Origin: Herbaspirillum sp. meg3
GTDB taxonomy: Bacteria > Pseudomonadota > Gammaproteobacteria > Burkholderiales > Burkholderiaceae_D
Assembly (NCBI RefSeq): GCF_002257565.1
Contig: NZ_CP022736.1
Coordinates: 2,480,001-2,544,000, forward strand
Reading direction: 5' to 3'
DNA length: 64,000 nucleotides
Shown here one piece after another: positions 26,716-34,847 of this stretch (positions within the stretch are counted from its first letter, which is position 1; the number at the start of each line of letters is the position of its first letter). Both the position numbers and the translations under genes were made by a program. Below the pieces are notes generated by a model. It was not told where the DNA came from. It made no database searches and saw nothing but the letters and a program-made list of their open reading frames with translations.

Positions 26716-28859
26716 CTAGCCGTCCGCAAGAACAAGCACCCAGCGATTACGACCAGGCCGTCTATAACCTGGCGGCGCTGGCCGGCATCGCAGTCAACTG
26801 GATCGATGCCTATGACCAGCCGCAAACGGTGTCGCCGGCATCGCTGCGCACGATCCTGGCGACATTGGGCTTGCCGTGCGACAGCCATCGGCAAGCTGAT
26901 GAAAGCCGTGCGCGGCTGCAAGAGATCAACCGCTCGGCGGCACTGCCGTCATTGATCACTGCGGAAGTCGGTAAAGACATTGTCCTGCCGGCGCAATGTG
27001 GCTTGCAAGGACAGTCCTGCCTGATCATTCTGGAATCCGGCGAGCAGTTGGCGCGAAAGATATCAGGAAACGCCGGAAACGACGGTGACGCGCCGATCAT
27101 CGCCGCCATTGACCGTTACGGTTATCACCGTCTGCAGGTGGCCGGTATCGAAGTCACGCTGGCTGTGGCGCCACCGCGCTGCTATGGCGTGGCGGATGCC
27201 TTTCTCGACAAAGGGGACGCCCGCGAGCGCGGCTGGGGGCTGGCGCTGCAACTCTATGGATTGCGCAGCGAAGACGATGGCGGTATCGGCAGCTTCGGCG
27301 GTTTGGCGCAGCTGGCGACGAAAGCCGGCAAGGAGGGGGCGACAGCATTGGCGATCTCGCCGGTGCACGCCATGTTTGCCGCAGACACGCATCGCTTCAG
27401 TCCGTATTCGCCATCGAGCCGCTTGTTCCTCAATGTGCTGCATATCGATCCGGCGGATGTCATGGGGCGCAGCGCAATGCAGCAGGTTCTGCAGGAAGCC
27501 GGACCGGAAGCCATGGCCCTGCAACAGCGTCTGGAACACGCGTCGCAGGTCAACTGGCCGGAAGCCGGGCGGCATCGCCTGAATCTGTTGCGGCGCTTAT
27601 ACGGCATGTTTCGCATGCAAGGTACGCCTTCGGCAGAGTTTGCCGCGTTTCGCTTGCAGGGCGGACGGGCGCTGGCAGACCACGCGTTGTTCGAGGCGCT
27701 GCATCACACGCTGTCCGCAAAGACGCCGGGCATTGCCAGCGATTGGCGGCATTGGCCAGAGCGCTACCACCATCCCGAGTCCGCAGAGCTGCGTCGCTTT
27801 GCGCAGGAGCAGGGCGGCGAAATCGATTTCCATGTCTTTTTGCAATGGCAGGCGGCACGCAGTTTGCAACGTGCGCAACAGGCGGCGCGCGACAGCGGCA
27901 TGGCGGTCGGTCTGATCGCCGATCTGGCCGTCGGCGCCGACAACGGCGGCAGTCAGGCATGGAGCCATAGTGACGAAATGATTGCCGGTCTGTCGGTGGG
28001 CGCACCGCCGGATCTGCTTAACACGCGTGGGCAAAACTGGGGCATCGGCGCGTTCTCACCGCTGGCGATGCGGGCAGCGGGATTCCGCTCCTATATTGCG
28101 ATGCTGCGTTCGGTGTTTGCGCATGCCGGCGGCGTGCGTATCGATCATGTGATGGGTCTGACGCGGCTGTGGTTGACGCCGGAAGGCGCCGATGCCAACG
28201 ACGGCGCCTATCTGCGCTATCCGGCATCCGACCTGTTGCGGCTGGTCGCATTGGAATCGTGGCGGCATCGCGCCATTGTGATCGGCGAAGATCTCGGTAC
28301 CGTGCCGGAAGGTTTTGACACGCAACTCCAGAATAGCGGCTTGCTTGGGATAGGCGTGCTGTGGTTTGAACGCGAGCAGAAGCAATTTTTGCCGCCCAAG
28401 GCATGGCCTGCGCACGCCATTGCGACCACCTCCACGCATGACCTGCCGACGGTGGCGGGTTGGTGGAGCGGGCGCGACATCGGCTGGCGTGCTGAACTGG
28501 ATTTGCTGACGCCGGGCGACACCGAGGCGCAGGCCTTGGACGACCGTAAGCAAGATCGCCGATCACTGTGGCAAGCCCTGCAGGAAGCCGGATGCGTCAG
28601 CGGAGAACAGCCCGCCGATGATCAGCCGGAATCCGTGGCGGACGGCGCCGCGGCTTACATCGCGCAGACTCCGGCACCGTTGGCTTTGCTGCCGATTGAG
28701 GATCTGCTGGGGCTGGAAGAGCAACCCAATCTGCCCGGCACGGTTGCGGTACATCCCAACTGGCAACGGCGGTTGCCGGCGACCGCCTCCACCTTGCTGG
28801 AACAGACGCCATGCCGCCGGCGCATGCGCTTGCTGCAACGGCCCGACATAAAAAAGTAA
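26712..28859 (+). CDS. malQ: 4-alpha-glucanotransferase
   Basis: A 715-aa GH77 amylomaltase overlapping treZ by 4 bases. The signature residues are present: VRIDHVMGLTRLWLTPEG (nucleophile), VIGEDLGTVPEGF (acid/base) and TSTHDLPTVAGWW. It shuffles maltodextrin lengths. Its place between treZ and treY suggests recycling of short dextrins left by GlgX and TreY. The ~170-residue N-terminal extension is typical of proteobacterial MalQ. Confidence 0.94.
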   Translation: MTSRPQEQAPSDYDQAVYNLAALAGIAVNWIDAYDQPQTVSPASLRTILATLGLPCDSHRQADESRARLQEINRSAALPSLITAEVGKDIVLPAQCGLQGQSCLIILESGEQLARKISGNAGNDGDAPIIAAIDRYGYHRLQVAGIEVTLAVAPPRCYGVADAFLDKGDARERGWGLALQLYGLRSEDDGGIGSFGGLAQLATKAGKEGATALAISPVHAMFAADTHRFSPYSPSSRLFLNVLHIDPADVMGRSAMQQVLQEAGPEAMALQQRLEHASQVNWPEAGRHRLNLLRRLYGMFRMQGTPSAEFAAFRLQGGRALADHALFEALHHTLSAKTPGIASDWRHWPERYHHPESAELRRFAQEQGGEIDFHVFLQWQAARSLQRAQQAARDSGMAVGLIADLAVGADNGGSQAWSHSDEMIAGLSVGAPPDLLNTRGQNWGIGAFSPLAMRAAGFRSYIAMLRSVFAHAGGVRIDHVMGLTRLWLTPEGADANDGAYLRYPASDLLRLVALESWRHRAIVIGEDLGTVPEGFDTQLQNSGLLGIGVLWFEREQKQFLPPKAWPAHAIATTSTHDLPTVAGWWSGRDIGWRAELDLLTPGDTEAQALDDRKQDRRSLWQALQEAGCVSGEQPADDQPESVADGAAAYIAQTPAPLALLPIEDLLGLEEQPNLPGTVAVHPNWQRRLPATASTLLEQTPCRRRMRLLQRPDIKK

Positions 28860-28883
28860 CGTAAAAATGACGCGAAAGTAAAT

Positions 28884-31805
28884 ATGCCGACATCTAATCC
28901 TCAGCAGCTTCCGCGCCCGTTGCAAGCCACCTTGCGCATCCAGTTTCATCGCGGCTTCACCTTTGACGATGCATTGGCGCAGTGCGATTATTTTGCCGCG
29001 CTTGGCGTCAGCCATCTGTATGCCTCGCCGATATTCACCGCGCGTAGCGGTTCGACGCATGGCTACGATGTGGTCGATCCTGGACGCGTCAATCCTGAAC
29101 TCGGCGGCGAAGAAGGCCTGCGTCGCCTGGTGCAAGGCTTGCACGCACGGCAGATGGGACTGATCGTCGATATCGTGCCCAATCACATGGCCGTTGATGG
29201 ACAAAATCCCTGGTGGTACGACATCCTGCTCTGGGGGCAGCATAGCCGTCACGCGAGCTGGTTCGATATCGAATGGCTGGGCGCCGATCCGGCATTACAC
29301 GGCAAAGTGTTGTTGCCGGTACTGGGCAAGCCCTACGGGCAATTACTGCGCGATGCCGAAATCGGTCTCGGTTTTGATGTTGAATCGGCGCGTCTGTACG
29401 TCGCGATTCCAGGTAACCGCTTGCCGGTCGCGCCGGAAGACTATGTTGAGATTCTCTCGGCGGCGGACTCCCCCTATCTGACGAAATCCATCACTGCCTT
29501 CGAGCGTGTGCTGGATGCTGCTGTACAAGAAGAGCGCCAGACGCGAGCCGAACAGGCATGGCGTGAACTGGCAACTACCGTCGCCGATGTTGAGGGCATG
29601 GCATCGCTGCATACTGCGCTGGCGACCTTCAGCGCGGCCACACCGCATGGCGCGCAGGCTCTACATGCCTTGCTGGAGCGCCAGCATTATCGCCTCACCG
29701 ATTGGCGCAACGCCGGCGATGAAATCAATTGGCGGCGTTTTTTTGAGATCGGGGATCTGATCGGCATGCGAGTGGAGCAGGTGGATGTATTCGAAGCGAC
29801 GCATGCCGGGCTGTTCCGTCTTTATGAAGAGGGCCTGATTGACGGCGTACGTATCGATCACATCGACGGACTGGCCGACCCAGCCGCCTATGTGCGGCGG
29901 TTGCGCGAGCGCCTGCAAGGCATCCGGCGCGACATCGTACCCTACATCATCGCCGAGAAAATTCTGGCGCCAGATGAAAGCTTGCGCAATAGTTGGAGCC
30001 TCGACGGCACCACCGGTTACGACTTCATGGATCAGGCCGGCGCTGTGTTGCACGATGGTGAGGGAGCAGCAGCACTGGATACGATCTGGAAGGAGTACCG
30101 CGCCGACCCCGACGGTTTCGACTATGTCGTGCTGGCGACGCGGCGGCGTTTGCTGACGCAGAACTTCGCCAGCGAGTTCAACGCCTTGACCGCGACCTTG
30201 CATGCGTTGGCGCGCACAAGTGTGGCGACACGCGACATCTCGCTGATGTCGATACGGCGTTGCATGCTGGAGTTGCTGGCGTACTTTCCGGTGTATCGCA
30301 GCTATGGCGATCACGACGGCTGCGACAGCCGCGACGGCTTTCTGATCAGGACCACTGCGGCGCGCGTGCGCGACTGTCTGCGCAAGCAGGATTTGCCGAC
30401 ACTGGACGCCATCGCCGGTTGGCTGGCGGATGCGCCGGAGCCGGAGAAACTGCAGGGGCTGAAAAATCAGCAGCATCAGGAGGGGCACGCCGCCAATTAC
30501 AGTCAGTTGCACTGGCGCGCGCTGACACGGTTTCAACAATTGACGCCGCCGCTGACGGCAAAGTCGACCGAAGACACCGCCTTTTATCGCTACGGCCGTT
30601 TGCTGTCGCGCAACGAAGTGGGATCCGACCCGGCACAACTGGCGTTACCGGTAGAGGATTTTCATCGCGACGTCTTGCGGCGCCAACGCGATTTTCCACG
30701 CAGCATGCTCGCGACGGCAACGCATGATCACAAGCGCGGCGAAGACGCCCGCATGCGGCTGGCGGTACTCAGCGAGATTCCTGCGCACTGGCAACAGGCA
30801 TTGCAGCGCTGGCGTGCGCTTAACACAACGGCACGCCAGCAGGCGCCCATCGATCCCGTGGACGAACTGATGCTGTATCAGACGCTGGTTGGCGTGTGGC
30901 CGCTGCCGCAAACCACGCAATCGTCACCGTCTTCACCGTCGGGTGAAAGCCATTCAGGGGAGTTGACGGACCTGATCCGGCGCGTTTCTGCATGGCAGCG
31001 CAAGGCCTTGCGAGAAGCCAAACGGCGCACCGACTGGAATGCGCCGGATCCGGTTTATGAGGGGCATTGCGAAGCTTTCCTGCAACGCATCTTGCGATCG
31101 GATACCGACAATCCGTTTTTGCCGGCCTTACGCGCTTTTGTGCAAGAGATCTCTGCTGCCGGCGCACTCAACAGTCTGAGTCAAACGATGTTGCGGCTGA
31201 CGGCGCCGGGCATTCCGGATCTTTATCAGGGGTGTGATCTCTGGGATTTCAGCCTGGTTGACCCGGATAACCGTCGTCCGGTGGACTATGCATTGCGGCA
31301 AGCGTTGATGGCGCGTAACGGCGTGCGGGCGTTGACACTCGAGGACTGGCGCCGTGGCGACTGCAAGCAGCAACTGATTCGCACGCTGCTGCATTTCCGC
31401 AGCGGCCGGGAGGCTTTGTTCACGACAGGAGATTACCTGCCGCTCACGGTGGACGGAGAACTGGCCGAGCATCTGCTGGCGTTTGCCCGCAGCGCAGGCG
31501 ATGTGACGGTGGTCGTCCTATGCAGCCGCCACGCTGCACGGCTGATCGCCTCCGGCCATTCGGCACAATCGCTGCACTCCGCTGTTCCACTGATCCCGCC
31601 GCAGCGCTGGGCGGATACAGCGGTGCATCTGCCGCTGGAATGGACCGGTGGAGAGTGGCAAAGCATCTTGTCGGGAATGCAGGGTGCGATTCGTGAGCAA
31701 TACATCGACGTGGCTGACGTCTTGCGAAGTTTTCCGGTGGATGTGCTGGTACTGTCCCGAGGAGGCGGTCCTATAGCCGGCAGTCGGTCTGGCGCGGTGG
31801 AGTGA
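28884..31805 (+). CDS. treY: Maltooligosyl trehalose synthase
   Basis: A 973-aa GH13_26 enzyme, last in the operon. Typical features are QFHRGFTFDDA, YFAALGVSHLYASPIFTARSGSTHGYDVVDP near the N-terminus, catalytic GVRIDHIDGLADP, IIAEKILAPDE and ATHDHKRGEDARMRL, and PDLYQGCDLWDFSLVDPDNRRPVDY toward the end. It converts the reducing-end glucose of maltodextrin into a trehalose unit, which TreZ releases. At 973 aa it is longer than many TreY proteins (~720-850), with added segments in the middle. Confidence 0.94.
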   Translation: MPTSNPQQLPRPLQATLRIQFHRGFTFDDALAQCDYFAALGVSHLYASPIFTARSGSTHGYDVVDPGRVNPELGGEEGLRRLVQGLHARQMGLIVDIVPNHMAVDGQNPWWYDILLWGQHSRHASWFDIEWLGADPALHGKVLLPVLGKPYGQLLRDAEIGLGFDVESARLYVAIPGNRLPVAPEDYVEILSAADSPYLTKSITAFERVLDAAVQEERQTRAEQAWRELATTVADVEGMASLHTALATFSAATPHGAQALHALLERQHYRLTDWRNAGDEINWRRFFEIGDLIGMRVEQVDVFEATHAGLFRLYEEGLIDGVRIDHIDGLADPAAYVRRLRERLQGIRRDIVPYIIAEKILAPDESLRNSWSLDGTTGYDFMDQAGAVLHDGEGAAALDTIWKEYRADPDGFDYVVLATRRRLLTQNFASEFNALTATLHALARTSVATRDISLMSIRRCMLELLAYFPVYRSYGDHDGCDSRDGFLIRTTAARVRDCLRKQDLPTLDAIAGWLADAPEPEKLQGLKNQQHQEGHAANYSQLHWRALTRFQQLTPPLTAKSTEDTAFYRYGRLLSRNEVGSDPAQLALPVEDFHRDVLRRQRDFPRSMLATATHDHKRGEDARMRLAVLSEIPAHWQQALQRWRALNTTARQQAPIDPVDELMLYQTLVGVWPLPQTTQSSPSSPSGESHSGELTDLIRRVSAWQRKALREAKRRTDWNAPDPVYEGHCEAFLQRILRSDTDNPFLPALRAFVQEISAAGALNSLSQTMLRLTAPGIPDLYQGCDLWDFSLVDPDNRRPVDYALRQALMARNGVRALTLEDWRRGDCKQQLIRTLLHFRSGREALFTTGDYLPLTVDGELAEHLLAFARSAGDVTVVVLCSRHAARLIASGHSAQSLHSAVPLIPPQRWADTAVHLPLEWTGGEWQSILSGMQGAIREQYIDVADVLRSFPVDVLVLSRGGGPIAGSRSGAVE

Positions 31806-31824
31806 CGCCCGGTTTCAACGTCAA

Positions 31825-31856
31825 TTCCTACAGGCAAATGCGTGGCGCGCCTATCG
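31825..31856 (+). promoter_or_regulatory. N15 two-block promoter-like motif for the glycine-zipper protein
   Basis: TTCCTACA, 15 bases, CGCCTATCG, 80 bases before the ATG at 31937. Confidence 0.55.
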
Positions 31857-31936
31857 CCTTCGCTACACGGCAAGGATAGGCTCCTTAACAAGGCTCAATG
31901 GAGTCTCGACGACACTTAACAGGAAGGAGTCCTATC

Positions 31937-32524
31937 ATGTCCTCTATCATTGTCGGCAGATTTCAACTGCAGGATGAAACTGAATACGCCGTGGATGAAC
32001 TGGTGCAAGCCGGTTATTCACGTGACGCCATCACCACCTTTTATCTCAATCCGGCCGGCCAGCACGATCTGTATCCCGTCGGTGGCGACCGTGACAAGTC
32101 TCCCGGGGCCCAAGATACCGACACCGGCGTCGCTGCAGGTGCAGCAACCGGCGCCATCGTGGGAGCGACTGTGGGTTCTGCGACAGCGCCGGTCACCGGC
32201 GTCGCCGGCCCGGCGTTAGGCGGCTTGGTTGGCGCGCATCTTGGTTCGCTGGTCGGCTCTCTTAACGCTACCGATGACACGGATGGTGGCAGCCGCCATG
32301 CGCAGGAAGCGGAAGTCCGCAAAGCAGGCATGCGCGTAGCGGTCGCGGTCGATGGCGCACCGCAAGAAAATGAGGCGATCGCCTTATTGCACTCACTCAA
32401 GGCGGCAGATATCGAGCGCAGCGAAGGTCACATTGAGCATGGCGACTGGGATGACTTTGACCCGTTGACGCCTCCGCGCTATGTCGATTTGCAAGGAGAT
32501 CGTTCTTACACGGGTCGCCTTTGA
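31937..32524 (+). CDS. Glycine-zipper membrane protein, stress-type, unknown function
   Basis: A 195-aa protein. ATG 31937 follows GGAAGGAG. Residues 1-~45 form a small alpha/beta region (SIIVGRFQLQDETEYAVDELVQAGYSRDAITTFYL). Residues ~65-112 are one long Gly/Ala-rich hydrophobic stretch with GxxxG repeats, able to form a helical hairpin in a membrane. The C-terminal ~80 residues are acidic. It resembles conserved hypothetical proteins annotated as general stress or glycine-zipper proteins; the function is unknown. It carries the N15 motif upstream, like its neighbours. Confidence 0.85.
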   Translation: MSSIIVGRFQLQDETEYAVDELVQAGYSRDAITTFYLNPAGQHDLYPVGGDRDKSPGAQDTDTGVAAGAATGAIVGATVGSATAPVTGVAGPALGGLVGAHLGSLVGSLNATDDTDGGSRHAQEAEVRKAGMRVAVAVDGAPQENEAIALLHSLKAADIERSEGHIEHGDWDDFDPLTPPRYVDLQGDRSYTGRL

Positions 32525-32540
32525 ATAATTATCTGAGCGC

Positions 32541-32816
32541 TCAGGGCCATGGCATCGGCGTGACATCCTGGTACTGAGCGTTTGCCGGGGGAGGTGTTTC
32601 AGTGAAAGGTGAGCCGGTTTTGCGTTCGTCGGTGTGCAGGCGGGCACCCAGCAATAACAGCAGTTCGCGGTCGCTGGCGATGAAATCGGATTGTTCCAGT
32701 GGCTGTCGGGTATTCGGCCAGTTCTCGACTGCCCAGCGGCGCAGTTCTCGATAGCGGCGTACCAGTTCTTCGGCATATTGTTCGCGTGCCAGTGGTTCGT
32801 TAGGGTGGGTGTCCAT
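32541..32816 (-). CDS. Hypothetical 91-aa protein
   Basis: ATG 32816 is chosen because CAGGAG lies 6 bases upstream; the longer frame up to 33095 is non-coding-like. The 91-aa product (MDTHPNEPLAREQYAEELV at the start) is hydrophilic with an Arg/Glu-rich helix (RRYRELRRWAVENWP), a short hydrophobic patch (ELLLLLGARL) and a Pro-rich tail. It is convergent with the glycine-zipper gene. An N15 motif lies 76 bases upstream. No family is recognised. Confidence 0.75.
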   Translation of the reverse strand: MDTHPNEPLAREQYAEELVRRYRELRRWAVENWPNTRQPLEQSDFIASDRELLLLLGARLHTDERKTGSPFTETPPPANAQYQDVTPMPWP

Positions 32817-32891
32817 CGTGTGCTCCTGGCTAGTGTGAATGGTGTCGAACGGGAAAGAGATACGCAGCCTAACGCGCCCGCGTCTACGAAG

Positions 32892-32923
32892 GCATCGGAC
32901 AGGAGCTGATTGCCTTGTAGGAC
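32892..32923 (-). promoter_or_regulatory. N15 two-block promoter-like motif for the 91-aa protein
   Basis: On the minus strand GTCCTACA, 15 bases, GTCCGATGC, 76 bases before the ATG at 32816. Confidence 0.55.
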
Positions 32924-33091
32924 GTTGACGGCTCAGAGCAATAACCAAAGGCGTGGAAATCCGCATTCGCACCAAGCATCCCGACGTCCTTGTTCTCATC
33001 AAGCTGCAGACGCGGGGTGCTTTCAGCAGATGCTGCAGAAAAATTGTAGCGGTGACGGGACGCCAGTGTAAAAACGGCGTCCACAGCTCAT

Positions 33092-33586
33092 TCACTCTTT
33101 ATCGGTAAAGCGGTGGCGCTGATGCCACTCCAACAGCGACTCTTTCGGGAACTGAGCGAACTGCTTATCCTTGCGGCCGGCCTTGACCTCGACCCACGGC
33201 GCTTTGTCGTCAAGCAGCAGATGCGTATATTCCGGCGGCGTCGGCAAGCGTGTATCGATGGCCGACGCGAACGGATGAACCAGATCCGGCCAGGTGGGAT
33301 CGTACAGCCACAGCGCGCTGCCGCAACGGCGGCAAAAATGTCGCTGGCCTGTGCTGGTGTGGATACGCTTTTCACCTTTGCGTTTGAGACGGGCGTGATA
33401 GACGCTGACGTCATCCGCACCTTTCACCTTGAGACTGTGAAAATCGCCGCCGAGGTTGACGGCATAACCGCCGCCACCCTGAGTCTTGCGGCAGATCGAG
33501 CAATAGCATCGTTGATACGGATAGGGGGTGTCGCTGTTAAGCGAAAAGGTCACGGCGCCGCAATGGCAGGAGCCTTTGAGTTTCAT
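33092..33586 (-). CDS. GFA (CENP-V/glutathione-dependent formaldehyde-activating enzyme) family protein
   Basis: A 164-aa zinc-binding protein of the GFA superfamily. The Cys pattern is GSCHCGAV at the N-terminus, RCYCSICRKTQGG at ~27-38 and HFCRRCGSALW at ~86. These ligand two zinc ions in the family. The true substrate of most members is unknown, so formaldehyde detoxification should not be assumed. It lies 31 bases after a 47-aa ORF on the same strand and probably shares its promoter. Confidence 0.9.
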   Translation of the reverse strand: MKLKGSCHCGAVTFSLNSDTPYPYQRCYCSICRKTQGGGGYAVNLGGDFHSLKVKGADDVSVYHARLKRKGEKRIHTSTGQRHFCRRCGSALWLYDPTWPDLVHPFASAIDTRLPTPPEYTHLLLDDKAPWVEVKAGRKDKQFAQFPKESLLEWHQRHRFTDKE

Positions 33587-33617
33587 GCGTTCCTCGCGGA
33601 AAGTTTGGGATGGTTGG

Positions 33618-33761
33618 CTACCTCAGCTTAACCGTAAAGCAGATCTCCAGCTTGCCGGTAAGCTTGATATGGCCGGGAGCAACGAGTGCGTTGCCTTCTT
33701 CATCGCGCACACCGATACGATGCAGGGTTTCGACGAGCATTTCGGCAACGGTGGTTGACAT
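33618..33761 (-). CDS. 47-aa ORF; N-terminus resembles TPP-dependent pyruvate oxidase
   Basis: A short ORF from ATG 33761 to TAG 33618, with AAGG 6 bases before the start. The first ~18 residues (MSTTVAEMLVETLHRIGV) resemble the N-terminus of PoxB-type TPP enzymes as I remember them. The rest (DEEGNALVAPGHIKLTGK and beyond) does not. It may be a remnant of poxB or an unrelated small protein. An N15 motif lies 72 bases upstream and the GFA gene follows directly, which supports expression. Confidence 0.5.
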   Translation of the reverse strand: MSTTVAEMLVETLHRIGVRDEEGNALVAPGHIKLTGKLEICFTVKLR

Positions 33762-33832
33762 GAGTGCCTTATCTTCTTTGAGCTTCTTTGAGTACTCAGA
33801 TCATTGAGCATAGACTCGGATATCGCCGGTCA

Positions 33833-33864
33833 CTATCGGCGACTGCCGTAAATCGCTGTAGGAA
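33833..33864 (-). promoter_or_regulatory. N15 two-block promoter-like motif for the 47-aa ORF and GFA gene
   Basis: On the minus strand TTCCTACA, 15 bases, CGCCGATAG, 72 bases before the ATG at 33761. It is one of the best copies. Confidence 0.55.
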
Positions 33865-33939
33865 TCTACGGAAGAACGCACATCGTTGCCATGCATGGGC
33901 GTTTTTGCGGCGAGCGCGCCATCTTCCGCCATTCATCAA

Positions 33940-33971
33940 TTCTTACAAGCAGCAGCGGCACTGTCCGATTT
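33940..33971 (+). promoter_or_regulatory. N15 two-block promoter-like motif for the DUF4142 protein
   Basis: TTCTTACA, 15 bases, GTCCGATTT, about 100 bases before the ATG at 34072. Confidence 0.5.
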
Positions 33972-34071
33972 CATCTCCGGCTGGTTGGCACTACATTGGC
34001 ACCATGTTGTTTGCGTCAGGTTGAATGTTTGTTGCGGCGCAGACTGACTTTCATCCATAAGGAGCATCACC

Positions 34072-34659
34072 ATGTCGCAACCGCTATTTCGTCCGCAATT
34101 ACGCATGCAGTCAGCTCGCCGTTCCGGCACCATGTTCAAGATATTGGGCCTGACCGCCATCAGCGTTGCCGGATTGGCGTTGGCGATCAATCATCATGCG
34201 CGCGCCGATGAGCTGCCGCGATCTGACAAGAGCTTTATCAACAGCGCAGCCGAAGCCGGCAATGCTGAAGTCAAGGCCAGCAAAATTGCGCTGGAAAAGA
34301 CCACTAATCCTGACGTCAAGGATTTCGCCACACTGATGGTTGATGAACACACTACCGTGGGCGACAACCTGAAGAAACTCGCCACTAGCAAGAACGTTGA
34401 CGTGCCCACCGAACCAAGCATGGCGCAACGCGCCAAGATCGCCGTTCTGGAAAAACTGGATGGCGCTACTTTCGACAAGCAATACGTCCGCATGATCGGC
34501 GTGGCAGCGCACAAGGACGCCGTCAAACTGTTCCACAAAAACGCTGCGGAAGCCAAAGACCCGGACGTGAAGGATTTTGCGGCCAAGACCTTGCCTAATC
34601 TGGAACACCATCTGGAAATGGCTAACGCCCTGAAGGCCAAGCTGGATGCAAAGAAATAA
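34072..34659 (+). CDS. DUF4142-family exported protein
   Basis: A 195-aa protein behind AAGGAG. Residues ~21-46 form a signal-type segment (MFKILGLTAISVAGLALAI, ending near HARADELP). The mature part is helical with the DUF4142 (ferritin-like) pattern: DKSFINSAAEAGNAEVKASKIAL, then DVKDFATLMVDEHT and a repeat-like AKDPDVKDFAAKTLPNLEHHLEMA. The family is periplasmic and stress-associated in proteobacteria; its biochemical role is unknown. A long N-terminus before the signal (20 residues) is odd, and ATG 34132 is an alternative start. Confidence 0.88.
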   Translation: MSQPLFRPQLRMQSARRSGTMFKILGLTAISVAGLALAINHHARADELPRSDKSFINSAAEAGNAEVKASKIALEKTTNPDVKDFATLMVDEHTTVGDNLKKLATSKNVDVPTEPSMAQRAKIAVLEKLDGATFDKQYVRMIGVAAHKDAVKLFHKNAAEAKDPDVKDFAAKTLPNLEHHLEMANALKAKLDAKK

Positions 34660-34847
34660 GCAGGTTCATGAACTTGAACCGGTTAGACGAATTAAGCAGT
34701 AAGCCAAAGCAGCACGCATAACAATAACGGGACTCCGTTTTATGGGTTCCCCCTCTGTCGTCAGGACGCACTTCCTCATGGAGTCGATCCTGGCGGCAGT
34801 TTTTTTGTGTTTTTACAATGAGCACTTCATCGTCTGCTTGCAGATAA

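Noticed and set aside
34663..34680. Inverted GGTTCA-N6-TGAACC, resembling the MerR half-sites
   Set aside because: It lies just after a stop codon, has palindromic not direct-repeat geometry and is far from the MerR gene; probably a chance hairpin.
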